Positions 35,827 to 45,387 are shown, counted from the stretch's first letter. The stretch: DNA of 64,000 nucleotides from Propionigenium maris DSM 9537 (GCF_027925155.1 NZ_BSDY01000012.1:41865-105864); one strand, 5' to 3'. The notes: a model not told the origin generated them from the sequence alone. Translations and numbers: made by a program.

Positions 35827-36717
35827 TTAGTCCATTAAGTGAGTCTCCAGCACCTTCTCCTTGGAGAAGCCATAGAGCCCCAGATAGTATTCAACACTTT
35901 CAATAAGAGCTTCCATGGGAACCATACCTACAACTTCACTTCCCGTCACTCCTACCCCGTATCTCCTTGCTTCCATCTTTACAGTTTCAAATACCCTGTA
36001 GATCGATGTCTTCTTATAGTTGGTTATATTCATAGTTACCTGTACTATCCCCTTGGTCTCCACTGCTCCAGCCTTTATATACCTGAATCCCCCTCCAGAG
36101 TGTCTTATGGCAGCAGCTATCTTCTTTCCTATCTCGATATTGCTTGTATCCAGGTCGATGTTATAGGCCACAAGGGGCATCCTTGCTCCCACAGCTGTCA
36201 CCCCTGCCCTCGGATGGATCTCGGCCCTACCATAGTCTGGTTGCCACTGAGGATCCCTTAATTTTTCAGGCATCCCCTCAAACTGACCCTTTCTCACCTT
36301 GGCAAGGTTGGTTCTTTCAGGTTTGGTAGCTGCCTCCTCATAGAGAAAAACAGGTATTCCGTGTTGGGTGGCCAGTGCTTCCCCCACCCTCTGAGCCAGC
36401 TTCACACACTCATCCATTCCCATCTCCTTTATGGGAATAAATGGAACTACATCTGTTGCTCCCATCCTTGAGTGCTCTCCCCTATGAGCAGTCATATCTA
36501 TGAGCTCTGCTGCTATTCCTGCAGATTCAATCACAGCTTCCGCTACCCCTTCAGGATCTCCTATTACAGTTACTACAGTCCTGTTGTAGTCTGGATCGGG
36601 TTCACAGCTGAGAAGCTTTACCCCCTCCCTTCTCTTATAGGGAGCCACTATCCTCTCTATCTTAGCCAGGTCCCTTCCCTCGCTGTAGTTAGGTACACAC
36701 TGCACTATCTTCCCCAT
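35827..36717 (-). CDS. ftcD: glutamate formimidoyltransferase
   Basis: Transfers the formimino group of formiminoglutamate to THF, yielding glutamate. The 296-residue product has only the transferase domain; the cyclodeaminase is the separate FchA. Visible features are QCVPNYSEGRD (residues 6-16), HRGEHSRMGATDVVPFIP (about 79-96) and HPRAGVTAVGAR. GGAGGAAGG precedes the ATG. It is the first gene after the hairpin at 36834-36862 and may begin a second transcript. Confidence 0.95.
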   Translation of the reverse strand: MGKIVQCVPNYSEGRDLAKIERIVAPYKRREGVKLLSCEPDPDYNRTVVTVIGDPEGVAEAVIESAGIAAELIDMTAHRGEHSRMGATDVVPFIPIKEMGMDECVKLAQRVGEALATQHGIPVFLYEEAATKPERTNLAKVRKGQFEGMPEKLRDPQWQPDYGRAEIHPRAGVTAVGARMPLVAYNIDLDTSNIEIGKKIAAAIRHSGGGFRYIKAGAVETKGIVQVTMNITNYKKTSIYRVFETVKMEARRYGVGVTGSEVVGMVPMEALIESVEYYLGLYGFSKEKVLETHLMD

Positions 36718-36833
36718 CTGCCTTCCTCCTTAATCACCTAAACCTAATTATATATACAACCTCTGCACCCCTTCCCTTTATATGAAAGAGTATTTTTAAT
36801 CCCTCTGCTTCTATGAGTACAATTTTTCATTAG

Positions 36834-36862
36834 AAAAGACCTACCCATAGGCTAGGTCTTTT
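36834..36862 (-). terminator. hairpin between hutU and ftcD
   Basis: AAAAGACCTA and TAGGTCTTTT form a 10-bp arm pair with a T-run, 9 nt beyond hutU. It splits the hut set into hutH-regulator-hutU and ftcD-hutI-fchA, by partial or full termination. A TATAAT with no clear -35 lies closer to ftcD. Confidence 0.75.
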
Positions 36863-36870
36863 ACTTATCT

Positions 36871-38892
36871 CTACATCTTTTCCACAAGACTCTTTATCAG
36901 GTCTTCATCTGCTATATATGGAAGGGTAATATGATCATCCCCTCTGTTATTGTTGTTATACTCTATGGATGTTTCTATGGAGTTCTTATTTCTAGCCCAG
37001 GCACGTCTGGCTACTCCTCCCATTACATCCCAAGGCATAGACTGACGAAGTATCTCATCCACCCTCTTACTTCCGTCCAGCACCATTCCAAACCCACCAT
37101 TTATGGATTTACCTATTCCTACTCCTCCACCATTGTGAAGAGCTATCATAGTCATCCCTCTGGCAGCATTCCCTGCAAAACACTGGGTAGCCATATCTGC
37201 CATTATATTACTTCCATCCTTGATATTGGATGTCTCTCTGAATGGCGAGTCCGTTCCAGATACATCGTGGTGATCTCTTCCAAGCATCACAGGACCTATC
37301 TCTCCCAGTCTTACCATCTCATTGAATTTAAGAGCTATGTTGGTTCTGCTCATGGCATCCTGGTAGAAAATTCTTGCCTGAGTTCCTACCACAAGGCCAT
37401 TTTTATCTGCATCTCTTATCCACACATAGTTATCCCTGTCCTGGTATCTTCTCTCTGGATCCACAAGCTCAAGGGCTGCCTGATCTGTCTTTAGAAGATC
37501 TTCCCTCTTACCGCTTAGGCACACCCATCTAAATGGTCCATACCCCCAGTCAAACAACTCCGGTCCGAGGATGTCCTCAACATAGGAAGGATAGATGAAA
37601 CCATCCTTGTCATTTCTTCCGTTTTTAGATATCTCTACTACCCCTGCATCATATACAGACTTCAGGAAGGCATTTCCATAGTCGAAGAAGTATGTCCCCC
37701 TGCCTGTAAGAGCTTTTATCATCTCATAGTGCCTCACAAGGCTCCTGTCTACAAGTTTCTTAAACTCCTCCTTGTCTCTTCCAAGAAGTTCAGTCCTCTC
37801 ATCAAAGGTTAACCCCTGTGGGCAGTATCCTCCCTCATATACAGCGTGACAGGATGTCTGATCGGAAAGAAGATCTATCCTCTCCTCCTTCTCCACTGCG
37901 TACTCCAGAAGATCCACTATATTTCCGTGGAAGGCTATTGCACAGGCTTCACTAGCTGCCATAGACTCCTTAGCCACCTCAAAGGCCTCCTCAGCACTAT
38001 CAGTTACATGGGTTACCCATCCCTGGCTTCTTCTTGTTTCTATCCTCGAGTAGTCCACCTCAGCTATTATAGAGGCTCCTCCGGCGATTACGCAGGCCTT
38101 ACCCTGAGCTCCACTCATTCCTCCAAGACCAGAGGTTACAAATAGCTTGCCAGCTAGGTCTCCATCTTGAGGAACTCCGCAGAATAACCTTCCTGCATTT
38201 AGGATAGTTGAGTATGTTCCATGAACTATTCCCTGAGGCCCTATATACATCCATCCACCAGCTGTCATCTGACCGTAGTTTGCAACTCCCAGCGCTGCAG
38301 CTCTAGCCCAATTTTCAGGGTCGTCAAATAGCCCTACCATAAGGGCGTTGGTTATTATTACCCTTGGAGCCGTAGGATTTGATTTAAATATTCCCACTGG
38401 ATGCCCTGAAGATACAGCCAGGGTCTGATCTGGAGTTATTACCTCAAGGTATTTTTTTATGAGTCTGTACTGCATCCAGTTCTGGCACACCTGTCCAGTT
38501 TCCCCGTAGGTAACAAGCTCATAGGGGTATAGAGCTATCTCGAAGTCCAGGTTGTTATCTATCATTACCTGGATAGCCTTCCCCTCTGTACATGCCCCTT
38601 CATACTCATCTATAGGCCTTCCTACAATATTCCCCTCTGGTCTGAATCTGTAACCATAGATCCTTCCCATGGTTTTTAATTCCTCTAAAAATTCCGGTGC
38701 CAGCTCTGCGTGATACTCCTCTGGAATATATCTAAGAGCATTTTTCAACGCCAGCTCTATCTCATCCTTTGTAAGGGTAAGTTCCCTCTTAGGTGCTCTT
38801 CTGAGTCCCTCTATAAATTTAGGAGTTGCTGCAGGGATATCGTCCCCTGTAAGTTTTATAGTCATTGCCCTTTCAATATCTCTATTCAACAT
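36871..38892 (-). CDS. hutU: urocanate hydratase
   Basis: Adds water to urocanate to give imidazolone propionate, using tightly bound NAD+. The 673-residue product is longer than the roughly 560-residue Pseudomonas/Bacillus enzymes and matches the longer urocanase form seen in several anaerobes. Conserved parts include MTAGGWMYIGPQGIVHGTYST, FVTSGLGGMSGAQGKACVIA (NAD+ site) and SYCHAVYEGGYCP-like sequence near residue 345. GAGAGGG precedes the ATG. Confidence 0.95.
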   Translation of the reverse strand: MLNRDIERAMTIKLTGDDIPAATPKFIEGLRRAPKRELTLTKDEIELALKNALRYIPEEYHAELAPEFLEELKTMGRIYGYRFRPEGNIVGRPIDEYEGACTEGKAIQVMIDNNLDFEIALYPYELVTYGETGQVCQNWMQYRLIKKYLEVITPDQTLAVSSGHPVGIFKSNPTAPRVIITNALMVGLFDDPENWARAAALGVANYGQMTAGGWMYIGPQGIVHGTYSTILNAGRLFCGVPQDGDLAGKLFVTSGLGGMSGAQGKACVIAGGASIIAEVDYSRIETRRSQGWVTHVTDSAEEAFEVAKESMAASEACAIAFHGNIVDLLEYAVEKEERIDLLSDQTSCHAVYEGGYCPQGLTFDERTELLGRDKEEFKKLVDRSLVRHYEMIKALTGRGTYFFDYGNAFLKSVYDAGVVEISKNGRNDKDGFIYPSYVEDILGPELFDWGYGPFRWVCLSGKREDLLKTDQAALELVDPERRYQDRDNYVWIRDADKNGLVVGTQARIFYQDAMSRTNIALKFNEMVRLGEIGPVMLGRDHHDVSGTDSPFRETSNIKDGSNIMADMATQCFAGNAARGMTMIALHNGGGVGIGKSINGGFGMVLDGSKRVDEILRQSMPWDVMGGVARRAWARNKNSIETSIEYNNNNRGDDHITLPYIADEDLIKSLVEKM

Positions 38893-38911
38893 CTTCCCTC
38901 TCCCCTTTTAC

Positions 38912-39379
38912 CTAGTTTGCCAAGGCTCCTTCTGCACTTCCTCCGCTGGAAAGCTCCTTTATCTTGCTAGACATCTGCACTTCCATCTTTTCCTTCCACT
39001 CCTGAAACTTAGGTGATCTCTTCAGGATAAAGTTTTTCAGGATATTTCCAGAATAGCTCTTTCCTTCCTTTAGAAACTCCGTGTAGTCACTGGAGAAATC
39101 CACATCTGGATTCACAATAAGTGTCTCCCTGTTTATGGAGATAAGCAGGTCAAATCCCAGGTCCTGCTTTAATTTATATAGGAGGTTTCTCAGATTTTTT
39201 CTGCACTTCTTTACATCCTGACCCTCCCAGAGAAGTTCTATTATCTCATTTCTTGTAACCCTCTTGTTTACTGCCAGATAGTAAAGCAGCGCCTCAGTTC
39301 TTCTGAGAGTAGGGTTTAGTTTATTTCCCTCTATTCTAATTTCCGGTGTTTCAAAAATCTTTACAAATATTCGCCTCAT
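38912..39379 (-). CDS. SARP/BTAD-like winged-helix regulator in the hut cluster
   Basis: A 155-residue protein with an OmpR-type winged helix like the N-terminal domain of SARP/AfsR regulators: LRRTEALLYYLAVNKRVTR (about residues 27-45), NEIIELLWEGQD, KKCRKNLRNLLYKLKQDLG and the wing ISINRETLIVNPDVDF. No ATPase, TPR or receiver domain is attached. It lies 12 nt after hutH and 20 nt before hutU. Control of histidine degradation is an inference from location. ATG 39379 has GGGGGA 7 nt upstream. Confidence 0.8.
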   Translation of the reverse strand: MRRIFVKIFETPEIRIEGNKLNPTLRRTEALLYYLAVNKRVTRNEIIELLWEGQDVKKCRKNLRNLLYKLKQDLGFDLLISINRETLIVNPDVDFSSDYTEFLKEGKSYSGNILKNFILKRSPKFQEWKEKMEVQMSSKIKELSSGGSAEGALAN

Positions 39380-39390
39380 CAATCATCCCC

Positions 39391-40926
39391 CTATATTTTT
39401 AGTTCCCCGATCTCTCCCTGGACTCTATTCAAGATCTCCTCACTTGAGATAAGTCCTTCTACCTTATTTATGTCGTAGTACATTACTCTGTCATCCTCTA
39501 ATCTAGCTATGTGCTCCCTTACAACATTGTAAGCCTGCTCAGATCCTCTTCCAAGGGTTCTCTCCTCTCTTAGGTCTACCCCCTGGCATGCTGCCATGAT
39601 CTCCATAGCCACTACCTTCTTACTGTTTTCCAGTATCTCTCTGGCCTTTCTGGCTGCTATTGTACCCATGGATACGTGGTCCTCCTGGTTAGCCGATGAT
39701 GGAATTGAATCCACACTTGCAGGGTGAGCCAGCACCTTGTTTTCAGATACAAGGGAAGCTGCACTGTACTGCACTATCATATATCCGGAGTTTACTCCTC
39801 CCCTCTTGGTAAGGAAGGCAGGAAGTCCATTGCTGAGAGCCGGGTTCACAAGTCTCTCCAGTCTTCTCTCGGAAACATTTCCTATCTCAGAAAGGGCTAT
39901 TGCTAGGAAATCCATTGGAAGAGCCATAGGCTGTCCGTGGAAGTTCCCCCCTGAGATTACCTGATCCTCATCTGGAAAGATAAGGGGGTTATCTGTTACA
40001 GCATTTATCTCTATCTCAACTCTTTCTCTTATAAAGTTAATTGCGTCCTTACTTGCTCCGTGGATCTGAGGGGCACATCTAAGTACATACGGGTCCTGAA
40101 CCCTCATCTCTCCCTGCTTAGTTGTCATCCTGCTGTTTTCCAGTACTCTCAGCAGGTTTTTAGCTGTATCTATCTGTCCCGAATGTCCTCTAACCTCATG
40201 TACCTTGTGGTCATAGGCACATGTAATACCATTTAGTGCCTCAGATGTAAGGGCACATGCTATATCAGCTGTCTTAGCCAGAACCTCTGCGTCATGTACT
40301 GCAAGAGCTCCAATAGCTGTCATTACCTGAGTACCGTTTATAAGAGCCAGTCCCTCCTTAGAAGATAGGTTAGGTAGCGGTTCTATCCCGGCCTTTGCAA
40401 GAGCCTCTCCGCTGCTCATCCTCTCTCCCTTATAGAAGGCTTCCCCTAGTCCCAGTACTGTAAGTACTATATGAGACAGTGGTGCCAGGTCTCCCGATGC
40501 TCCTAGAGATCCCTTCTCCGGTACTACTGGATGTACCCTCTTATTTAGAAGCTCCATTAACTTTTCCATTGTCACCCTTCTGATACCTGAGTTTCCAATG
40601 GAAAGGTTGGCTATTCTAAGGAATATAATTCCTCTTACTACCTCTTCAGGAAGGGGCTCCCCAACCCCGCATGAATGGCTTATTATAAGATTTTTCTGTA
40701 GATCAGCAGTTTCCGACTGAGACACCACTACATCTGAAAACTTTCCAAATCCGGTAGTTATTCCGTAGGATACCCTCTCCTCCTCTACATACTTTTCCAC
40801 AAGATCTCTGGATTTCTGTACCTTCTCCCATGCTGCTTCCGAGACCTCCACATGATATCCCCTTCTTGCTACATCCACCACGTCAGCTATGGTAAGTCTC
40901 TTTTCCCCAATTACATATCTTTCCAC
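39391..40926 (-). CDS. hutH: histidine ammonia-lyase
   Basis: Removes ammonia from histidine to give urocanate. The 511-residue enzyme has the autocatalytic MIO triad Ala143-Ser144-Gly145 in KGSLGASGDLAPL, and YGITTGFGKF and QDPYVLRCAPQIHG with the active-site Tyr and Arg. GTG start with GGGGGG upstream. It is the first hut gene behind a strong promoter (41043-41071). Confidence 0.97.
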   Translation of the reverse strand: MERYVIGEKRLTIADVVDVARRGYHVEVSEAAWEKVQKSRDLVEKYVEEERVSYGITTGFGKFSDVVVSQSETADLQKNLIISHSCGVGEPLPEEVVRGIIFLRIANLSIGNSGIRRVTMEKLMELLNKRVHPVVPEKGSLGASGDLAPLSHIVLTVLGLGEAFYKGERMSSGEALAKAGIEPLPNLSSKEGLALINGTQVMTAIGALAVHDAEVLAKTADIACALTSEALNGITCAYDHKVHEVRGHSGQIDTAKNLLRVLENSRMTTKQGEMRVQDPYVLRCAPQIHGASKDAINFIRERVEIEINAVTDNPLIFPDEDQVISGGNFHGQPMALPMDFLAIALSEIGNVSERRLERLVNPALSNGLPAFLTKRGGVNSGYMIVQYSAASLVSENKVLAHPASVDSIPSSANQEDHVSMGTIAARKAREILENSKKVVAMEIMAACQGVDLREERTLGRGSEQAYNVVREHIARLEDDRVMYYDINKVEGLISSEEILNRVQGEIGELKI

Positions 40927-41042
40927 TAACTTCCCCCCTATGACCTCTTCTCTAATTTAGAATAATCTATTTAATCACAACCTTTATTTTAGTAACATTT
41001 CTTCACTTTACGTTCATTTTGTATTTTAAATCATCACTAATT

Positions 41043-41071
41043 GTATTACAACATTTTTGAGCCTGTGTCAA
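41043..41071 (-). promoter_or_regulatory. hutH promoter
   Basis: Minus-strand TTGACA and TAATAC with a 17-nt spacer, about 117 nt upstream of the hutH start codon, leaving a leader of about 110 nt in which I recognise no known riboswitch. Confidence 0.75.
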
Positions 41072-41164
41072 TCTATTACACCCTTTTATATTGATTCTAT
41101 TCATACATTTACTACTTTGCATAACCTTAGTTTATAATTTTGTCCATATGCTCCCTCTTCCTCT

Positions 41165-41206
41165 CTTAAATAAAAAAAGCAGCGTCCTCATGGACACCAC
41201 TTTTTT
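41165..41206. terminator. degenerate terminator-like hairpin
   Basis: AAAAAG/CTTTTT outer arms and GTCC/GGAC inner arms are separated by unpaired bases. It has flanking A and T tracts but serves no intact neighbouring gene, as expected for a relic. Confidence 0.4.
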
Positions 41207-41239
41207 ATCTGGTTATGTGAACTGAATCCTTCTTGGATA

Positions 41240-41358
41240 TGGAGGTGATACAGGCTGCAAAAAAACAAGCCCAGAAAACTACTGTTAATATAGTAGAGGA
41301 CAATATTATAATGAAAGGGAAAGAGAATAAAAAGCAACGTGACGTTGCATCCTGATAA
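41240..41358 (+). pseudogene. possible gene remnant or small ORF
   Basis: A plus-strand frame of 38 codons beginning MEVIQAAKKQAQKTT and ending in KKQRDVAS, with a tandem TGA TAA stop. The composition is hydrophilic and protein-like, but there is no ribosome site and the frame runs into repeat R4, which supplies its last codons and stop. It may be the 3' end of a gene whose 5' part was lost. I do not recognise the product. Confidence 0.25.
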
Positions 41359-41420
41359 TCAATTGGAACACTAATTATTTCATGTAAAACTTTTGAAAAT
41401 TTTATACTTTCCTTAATAAT
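41334..41420 (-). repeat. intergenic repeat element R4 (subfamily A)
   Basis: Starts GCAACG-TGA-CGTTGC, continues ATCCTGATAATCAA and ends ATACTTTCCTTAATAATA next to the nifJ terminator. On the minus strand the hairpin is followed by TTTTTATT. It is nearly identical to R1 over the first 30 nt. Confidence 0.78.
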
Positions 41421-41450
41421 AAAAAAAGACCAGAGCATTGGCCCTGGTCT
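41421..41450 (-). terminator. nifJ terminator
   Basis: GACCAG and CTGGTC with inner GC pairs, preceded on the plus strand by seven A residues (a T-run for the minus-strand transcript), about 20 nt beyond the nifJ stop. Confidence 0.85.
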
Positions 41451-41469
41451 CAATCTTTATCTATTTAGA

Positions 41470-44400
41470 TTAGTTCTCTTCCTTCTCTGCTTCGAAGTCC
41501 ATAGCTGCTAATCTGTTGTACTGTCTCCATCTTCTCTGAGCTTCCTTCTTGTTAGCTTCAAATAGAGTTTTAGCTCTCTCTGGCTTAGATTTAGCAAGAG
41601 TTGCGTATCTTACCTCTCCCATTAGGAAGTCGTGGTATCCTTCCCACTTAGGATCCTTTGAATCGATCTGTAATGGGTTCTTACCTTCAGCTTCTAGAGT
41701 TGGGTTGTATCTGTATAGTGGCCAGTAACCAGTTTCAGTAGCAAGCTTCATCTCAGTCTGAGATTTACCCATACCTTTTCTGATTCCGTGGTTGATACAA
41801 GGTGCGTAAGCGATGATTAGTGATGGACCATCAAATGCCTCAGCTTCTCTTACAGCCTTTAGGTACTGAGCCTGGTTAGCTCCCATAGATACCTGTGCTA
41901 CATAGATATGTCCGTAAGACATAGCGATAGCTCCAAGGTCCTTCTTCTTAACTGGCATTCCTGCTGCAGCGAACTTAGCTACTGCTCCTGTAGGAGTTGC
42001 CTTTGAAGCCTGTCCTCCAGTGTTAGAGTAAACCTCTGTATCCATTACTAGGATGTTGATGTCGTCTCTAGTAGCTAGAACGTGGTCAAGTCCACCGTAT
42101 CCGATGTCATATGCCCATCCGTCTCCTCCGAAGATCCACTGAGATTTCTTTACGAAGTACTGCTTAAGTGATAGAAGCTCTTCAGCTAACTCTCCGTCCA
42201 TAGCCTCTAGTGCAGAAACTAGTTCCTTAGAGATTGCCTTAGACTTCTCTCCGTCTTTTCTATTTTCAACCCATGACTTGAATAGCTCAGCAACGTTAGC
42301 TGGTACGTTGTCAAGGTTGTTTTCCATTAGAGTTTCTACTCTGTCTCTGATTGTCTCTACTGCTGTGTACATTCCGTATCCAAACTCTGCGTTGTCCTCA
42401 AATAGTGAAGATGCCCAAGCTGGTCCGTGTCCTTCAGCGTTCTTACAGTATGGAGTTGCAGGTGCTGATCCTCCGTAGATAGAAGAACATCCAGTAGCGT
42501 TAGCTATCATCATTCTGTCTCCTACTAGCTGAGTGATTGTCTTGATGTATGGAGTCTCTCCACATCCAGCACAAGCTCCGTGGAACTCAAATAGTGGCTG
42601 TGCAAACTGAGATCCCTTTACAGTTGTCTTTGGCATTAAGTCATCTTTGTATGATACCTGGTTGAATAGGTAGTCAGCTAGTACTTGCTCTCCAGCTTCC
42701 ATCTCTTCAGCGATAGGTCTCATCTCTAGTGCTTTTCCTTTAGGTGCAGGACAAACATTAGCACATGATCCACATCCTGTACAGTCTAGTGGAGAAACCT
42801 GCATCTTGTACTCAAGACCTTCTAGTCCCTTACCGATTGGCTTAAGAGTAGTCATCTCTGGAGCATTTGCCTTCTCCTCTTCGTTGATTAAGAATGGTCT
42901 GATTACTGCGTGTGGACATACATATGCACACTGGTTACACTGGATACAGTTCTCAGGTACCCACTTAGGTACGTTTACTGCGATTCCTCTCTTCTCATAT
43001 GCAGTTGATCCATTCTCAAATGTACCATCCTCATATCCGTCGAATGCAGATACTGGTAGGTCGTTTCCTTTGATTGCGTTTACTGGGTCACAGATGTTTT
43101 TGATGAAGTCAGGCTTAACTCCGCAAGCACAGTCCTTGTTTCCGCAGCACTCAGACATATCTTCAACCTCTAGGTTAGCCCATGCTGGATCTACTGTGAT
43201 CTCAACAAGCTCTCCTGCTCCTCTGTCGATAGCCTGGTAGTTCATCTCTACAATCTCAGTACCCTTCTTAGAGTAAGACTTTTCAGCATACTCCTTCATG
43301 TACTTCTGAGCTTCTTCGAAGTTGATTACGTCAGCAAGCTTGAAGAATGCAGATTGCATGATAGTGTTAGTTCTAGTTCCAAGTCCGATCTCAGAAGCTA
43401 GTTTTGTTGCGTTTATAGTATAAAGCTTAGCTTTTCTCTCTGCTAGGATCTTCTTTACTGAGTTAGGAAGGTTAGCAATTGTCTCCTCTTCATTCCAGAT
43501 ACAGTTAAGAAGGAATGATCCGTTTTCCTTTAGGAATTCAACCATGTCGTACTTTCCTAGGTAAGCAGGTACAGAACATGCTACGAAGTTCGCTTCGTTT
43601 ACAAGGTAAGTAGATCTGATTGGGTCCTTACCAAATCTAAGGTGAGATCTAGTAACTCCTCCAGATTTCTTTGAGTCATATGCGAAGTATCCCTGTGCAT
43701 ATAGATCAGTCTTGTCTCCGATGATCTTGATTGAGTTCTTGTTCGCTCCAACTGTTCCGTCAGATCCTAGTCCGTAGAATAGGCACTCTCTTACGTCAGC
43801 AGGTACGATTGACTTTAGTGGCTCAACGTCTAGTGACAGGTGAGTAACGTCGTCATTGATTCCAACTGTGAATCCGTTCTTTGGAGTCTCAGATGCAAGG
43901 TTCTTGAATACAGCTAGGATCTGTGCAGGGTTAGTGTCCTTAGATGATAGTCCGTATCTTCCACCGATGATCATAGGTGCATCTTCCTTGTTGTAGAATA
44001 GGTTTCTTACGTCAAGGTATAGAGGCTCTCCCATTGCTCCTGGCTCTTTAGTTCTGTCTAGTACTGCGATCTTCTTTACAGTCTTAGGTAGTACATCCAT
44101 GAAGTACTTAGCAGAGAATGGTCTGTATAGGTGTACGTTAAGTAGTCCTACCTTCTCTCCCTTAGCTGTTAAGTAGTCGATAGTCTCTTTGATCATCTCG
44201 TTAGCTGATCCCATAGAGATTACGATGTTAGTTGCATCTTCAGCACCATAGTATGTGAATGGCTTGTACTCTCTTCCAGTTTCCTTTGAGATCTCTGCCA
44301 TGTACTCAGCTACGATATCAGGAATTGCATCGTAGAACTTGTTCTGTGCTTCTCTAGTCTGGAAGTAGATATCGTCGTTCTGAGCAGTTCCTCTTGTTAC

Positions 44401-45039
44401 TGGGCTCTCAGGGTTAAGAGCGTTCTTTCTGAACTCCTGGATAGCTTTCTTGTCTACTAGTCTGTCGAATACAGAGTAGTCCATAAGCTCAACTTTTTGA
44501 ATCTCGTGAGAAGTTCTGAATCCATCGAAGAAGTGCATGAATGGAACTCTTCCCTTGATAGCTGCTAGGTGAGCAACTCCAGCTAGGTCCATTACTTCCT
44601 GTACAGATCCAGATGCTAGCATTGCAAATCCAGATTGTCTTGCAGAGTATACATCTGAATGGTCTCCAAAGATAGACAGTGCTTGTGCAGAAAGTGATCT
44701 AGCAGATACGTGAATTACACCTGGTAGTAGCTCTCCTGCGATCTTGTACATGTTAGGTATCTTAAGTAGTAATCCCTGTGAAGCTGTATAAGTTGTTGTT
44801 AGTGCTCCAGCCTGAAGTGAACCGTGTACTGTACCAGCAGCTCCTCCCTCTGATTGCATCTCAACTACCTTTGCAGGTACTCCGAATAAGTTTTTCTTTC
44901 CTTGTGCCGCCCATAGGTCTGTGTACTCCGCCATTGGCGATGATGGAGTGATTGGAAAGATTCCCGCTACTTCTGTAAATGCGTATGAAGCATATGCTGC
45001 AGCTTGGTTACCATCCATAGTTTGCATCTTTTTTGCCAT
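41470..45039 (-). CDS. nifJ: pyruvate:ferredoxin (flavodoxin) oxidoreductase
   Basis: The single-chain PFOR oxidises pyruvate to acetyl-CoA and CO2 and reduces ferredoxin. About 1189 residues, full length. Domains in order: pyrimidine-binding TPP domain from GNQAAAYASYAFTEVAGIFP, transketolase C-like and gamma domains, two [4Fe-4S] sites CIQCNQCAYVCP and CTGCGSCANVCP (about residues 680-755), ACAGCGETPY, and the TPP pyrophosphate site GDGWAYDIGYGG with SNTGGQ. I start at MAKKMQ with AAGGAGGG upstream. It feeds acetyl-CoA to Pta/AckA. Confidence 0.97.
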   Translation of the reverse strand: MAKKMQTMDGNQAAAYASYAFTEVAGIFPITPSSPMAEYTDLWAAQGKKNLFGVPAKVVEMQSEGGAAGTVHGSLQAGALTTTYTASQGLLLKIPNMYKIAGELLPGVIHVSARSLSAQALSIFGDHSDVYSARQSGFAMLASGSVQEVMDLAGVAHLAAIKGRVPFMHFFDGFRTSHEIQKVELMDYSVFDRLVDKKAIQEFRKNALNPESPVTRGTAQNDDIYFQTREAQNKFYDAIPDIVAEYMAEISKETGREYKPFTYYGAEDATNIVISMGSANEMIKETIDYLTAKGEKVGLLNVHLYRPFSAKYFMDVLPKTVKKIAVLDRTKEPGAMGEPLYLDVRNLFYNKEDAPMIIGGRYGLSSKDTNPAQILAVFKNLASETPKNGFTVGINDDVTHLSLDVEPLKSIVPADVRECLFYGLGSDGTVGANKNSIKIIGDKTDLYAQGYFAYDSKKSGGVTRSHLRFGKDPIRSTYLVNEANFVACSVPAYLGKYDMVEFLKENGSFLLNCIWNEEETIANLPNSVKKILAERKAKLYTINATKLASEIGLGTRTNTIMQSAFFKLADVINFEEAQKYMKEYAEKSYSKKGTEIVEMNYQAIDRGAGELVEITVDPAWANLEVEDMSECCGNKDCACGVKPDFIKNICDPVNAIKGNDLPVSAFDGYEDGTFENGSTAYEKRGIAVNVPKWVPENCIQCNQCAYVCPHAVIRPFLINEEEKANAPEMTTLKPIGKGLEGLEYKMQVSPLDCTGCGSCANVCPAPKGKALEMRPIAEEMEAGEQVLADYLFNQVSYKDDLMPKTTVKGSQFAQPLFEFHGACAGCGETPYIKTITQLVGDRMMIANATGCSSIYGGSAPATPYCKNAEGHGPAWASSLFEDNAEFGYGMYTAVETIRDRVETLMENNLDNVPANVAELFKSWVENRKDGEKSKAISKELVSALEAMDGELAEELLSLKQYFVKKSQWIFGGDGWAYDIGYGGLDHVLATRDDINILVMDTEVYSNTGGQASKATPTGAVAKFAAAGMPVKKKDLGAIAMSYGHIYVAQVSMGANQAQYLKAVREAEAFDGPSLIIAYAPCINHGIRKGMGKSQTEMKLATETGYWPLYRYNPTLEAEGKNPLQIDSKDPKWEGYHDFLMGEVRYATLAKSKPERAKTLFEANKKEAQRRWRQYNRLAAMDFEAEKEEN

Positions 45040-45144
45040 TATACTGTCCCTCCTTAAAGATATTCGGTAATACATTGTTTTATATTTTCTAGTAAATTTA
45101 AATACTTGTTAAAATAAAAACTTTACCTTTTTTAATCCTCTAGA

Positions 45145-45173
45145 ATATTACCTCTTGGTGTGAAAAGTGTCAA
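45145..45173 (-). promoter_or_regulatory. nifJ proximal promoter
   Basis: Minus-strand TTGACA and TAATAT with a 17-nt spacer, about 105 nt before the start codon. Confidence 0.8.
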
Positions 45174-45256
45174 CAATCTTCAAACATTTCTTTTATCTGT
45201 CCAGAGAAGTTTTCTTTTCTTCTTCACACTTCAATTTCCAAGGCTATTCTAAGGGT

Positions 45257-45285
45257 ATTTTAGTTCTCCAAATACCTTTTGTCAA
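45257..45285 (-). promoter_or_regulatory. nifJ distal promoter
   Basis: Minus-strand TTGACA and TAAAAT with a 17-nt spacer, 112 nt upstream of the proximal promoter. Tandem promoters fit strong or dual control. Confidence 0.65.
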
Positions 45286-45387
45286 CTTTTTTTTGTTAAG
45301 TCTTGGTAAATATTAAGCTTATCAAAACAATTAATTTTTTCACAAAAGTGAATATTTTCTTAATCTCCAGATGGATATCAATTAATT

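Larger units (their letters stand above)
40927..41469. other. 543-nt intergenic region between hutH and nifJ
   Basis: It contains the hutH promoter and leader (40927-41071), a decayed bidirectional hairpin (41165-41206), a plus-strand reading frame of uncertain meaning (41240-41358), repeat element R4 (41334-41420) and the nifJ terminator (41421-41450). An 82-codon minus-strand frame here runs through the terminator and repeat and is not a gene. Confidence 0.6.

Noticed and set aside
41205..41453. 82-codon minus-strand reading frame with a hydrophobic stretch
   Set aside because: It starts within the nifJ terminator, runs through repeat R4 and has no ribosome site.
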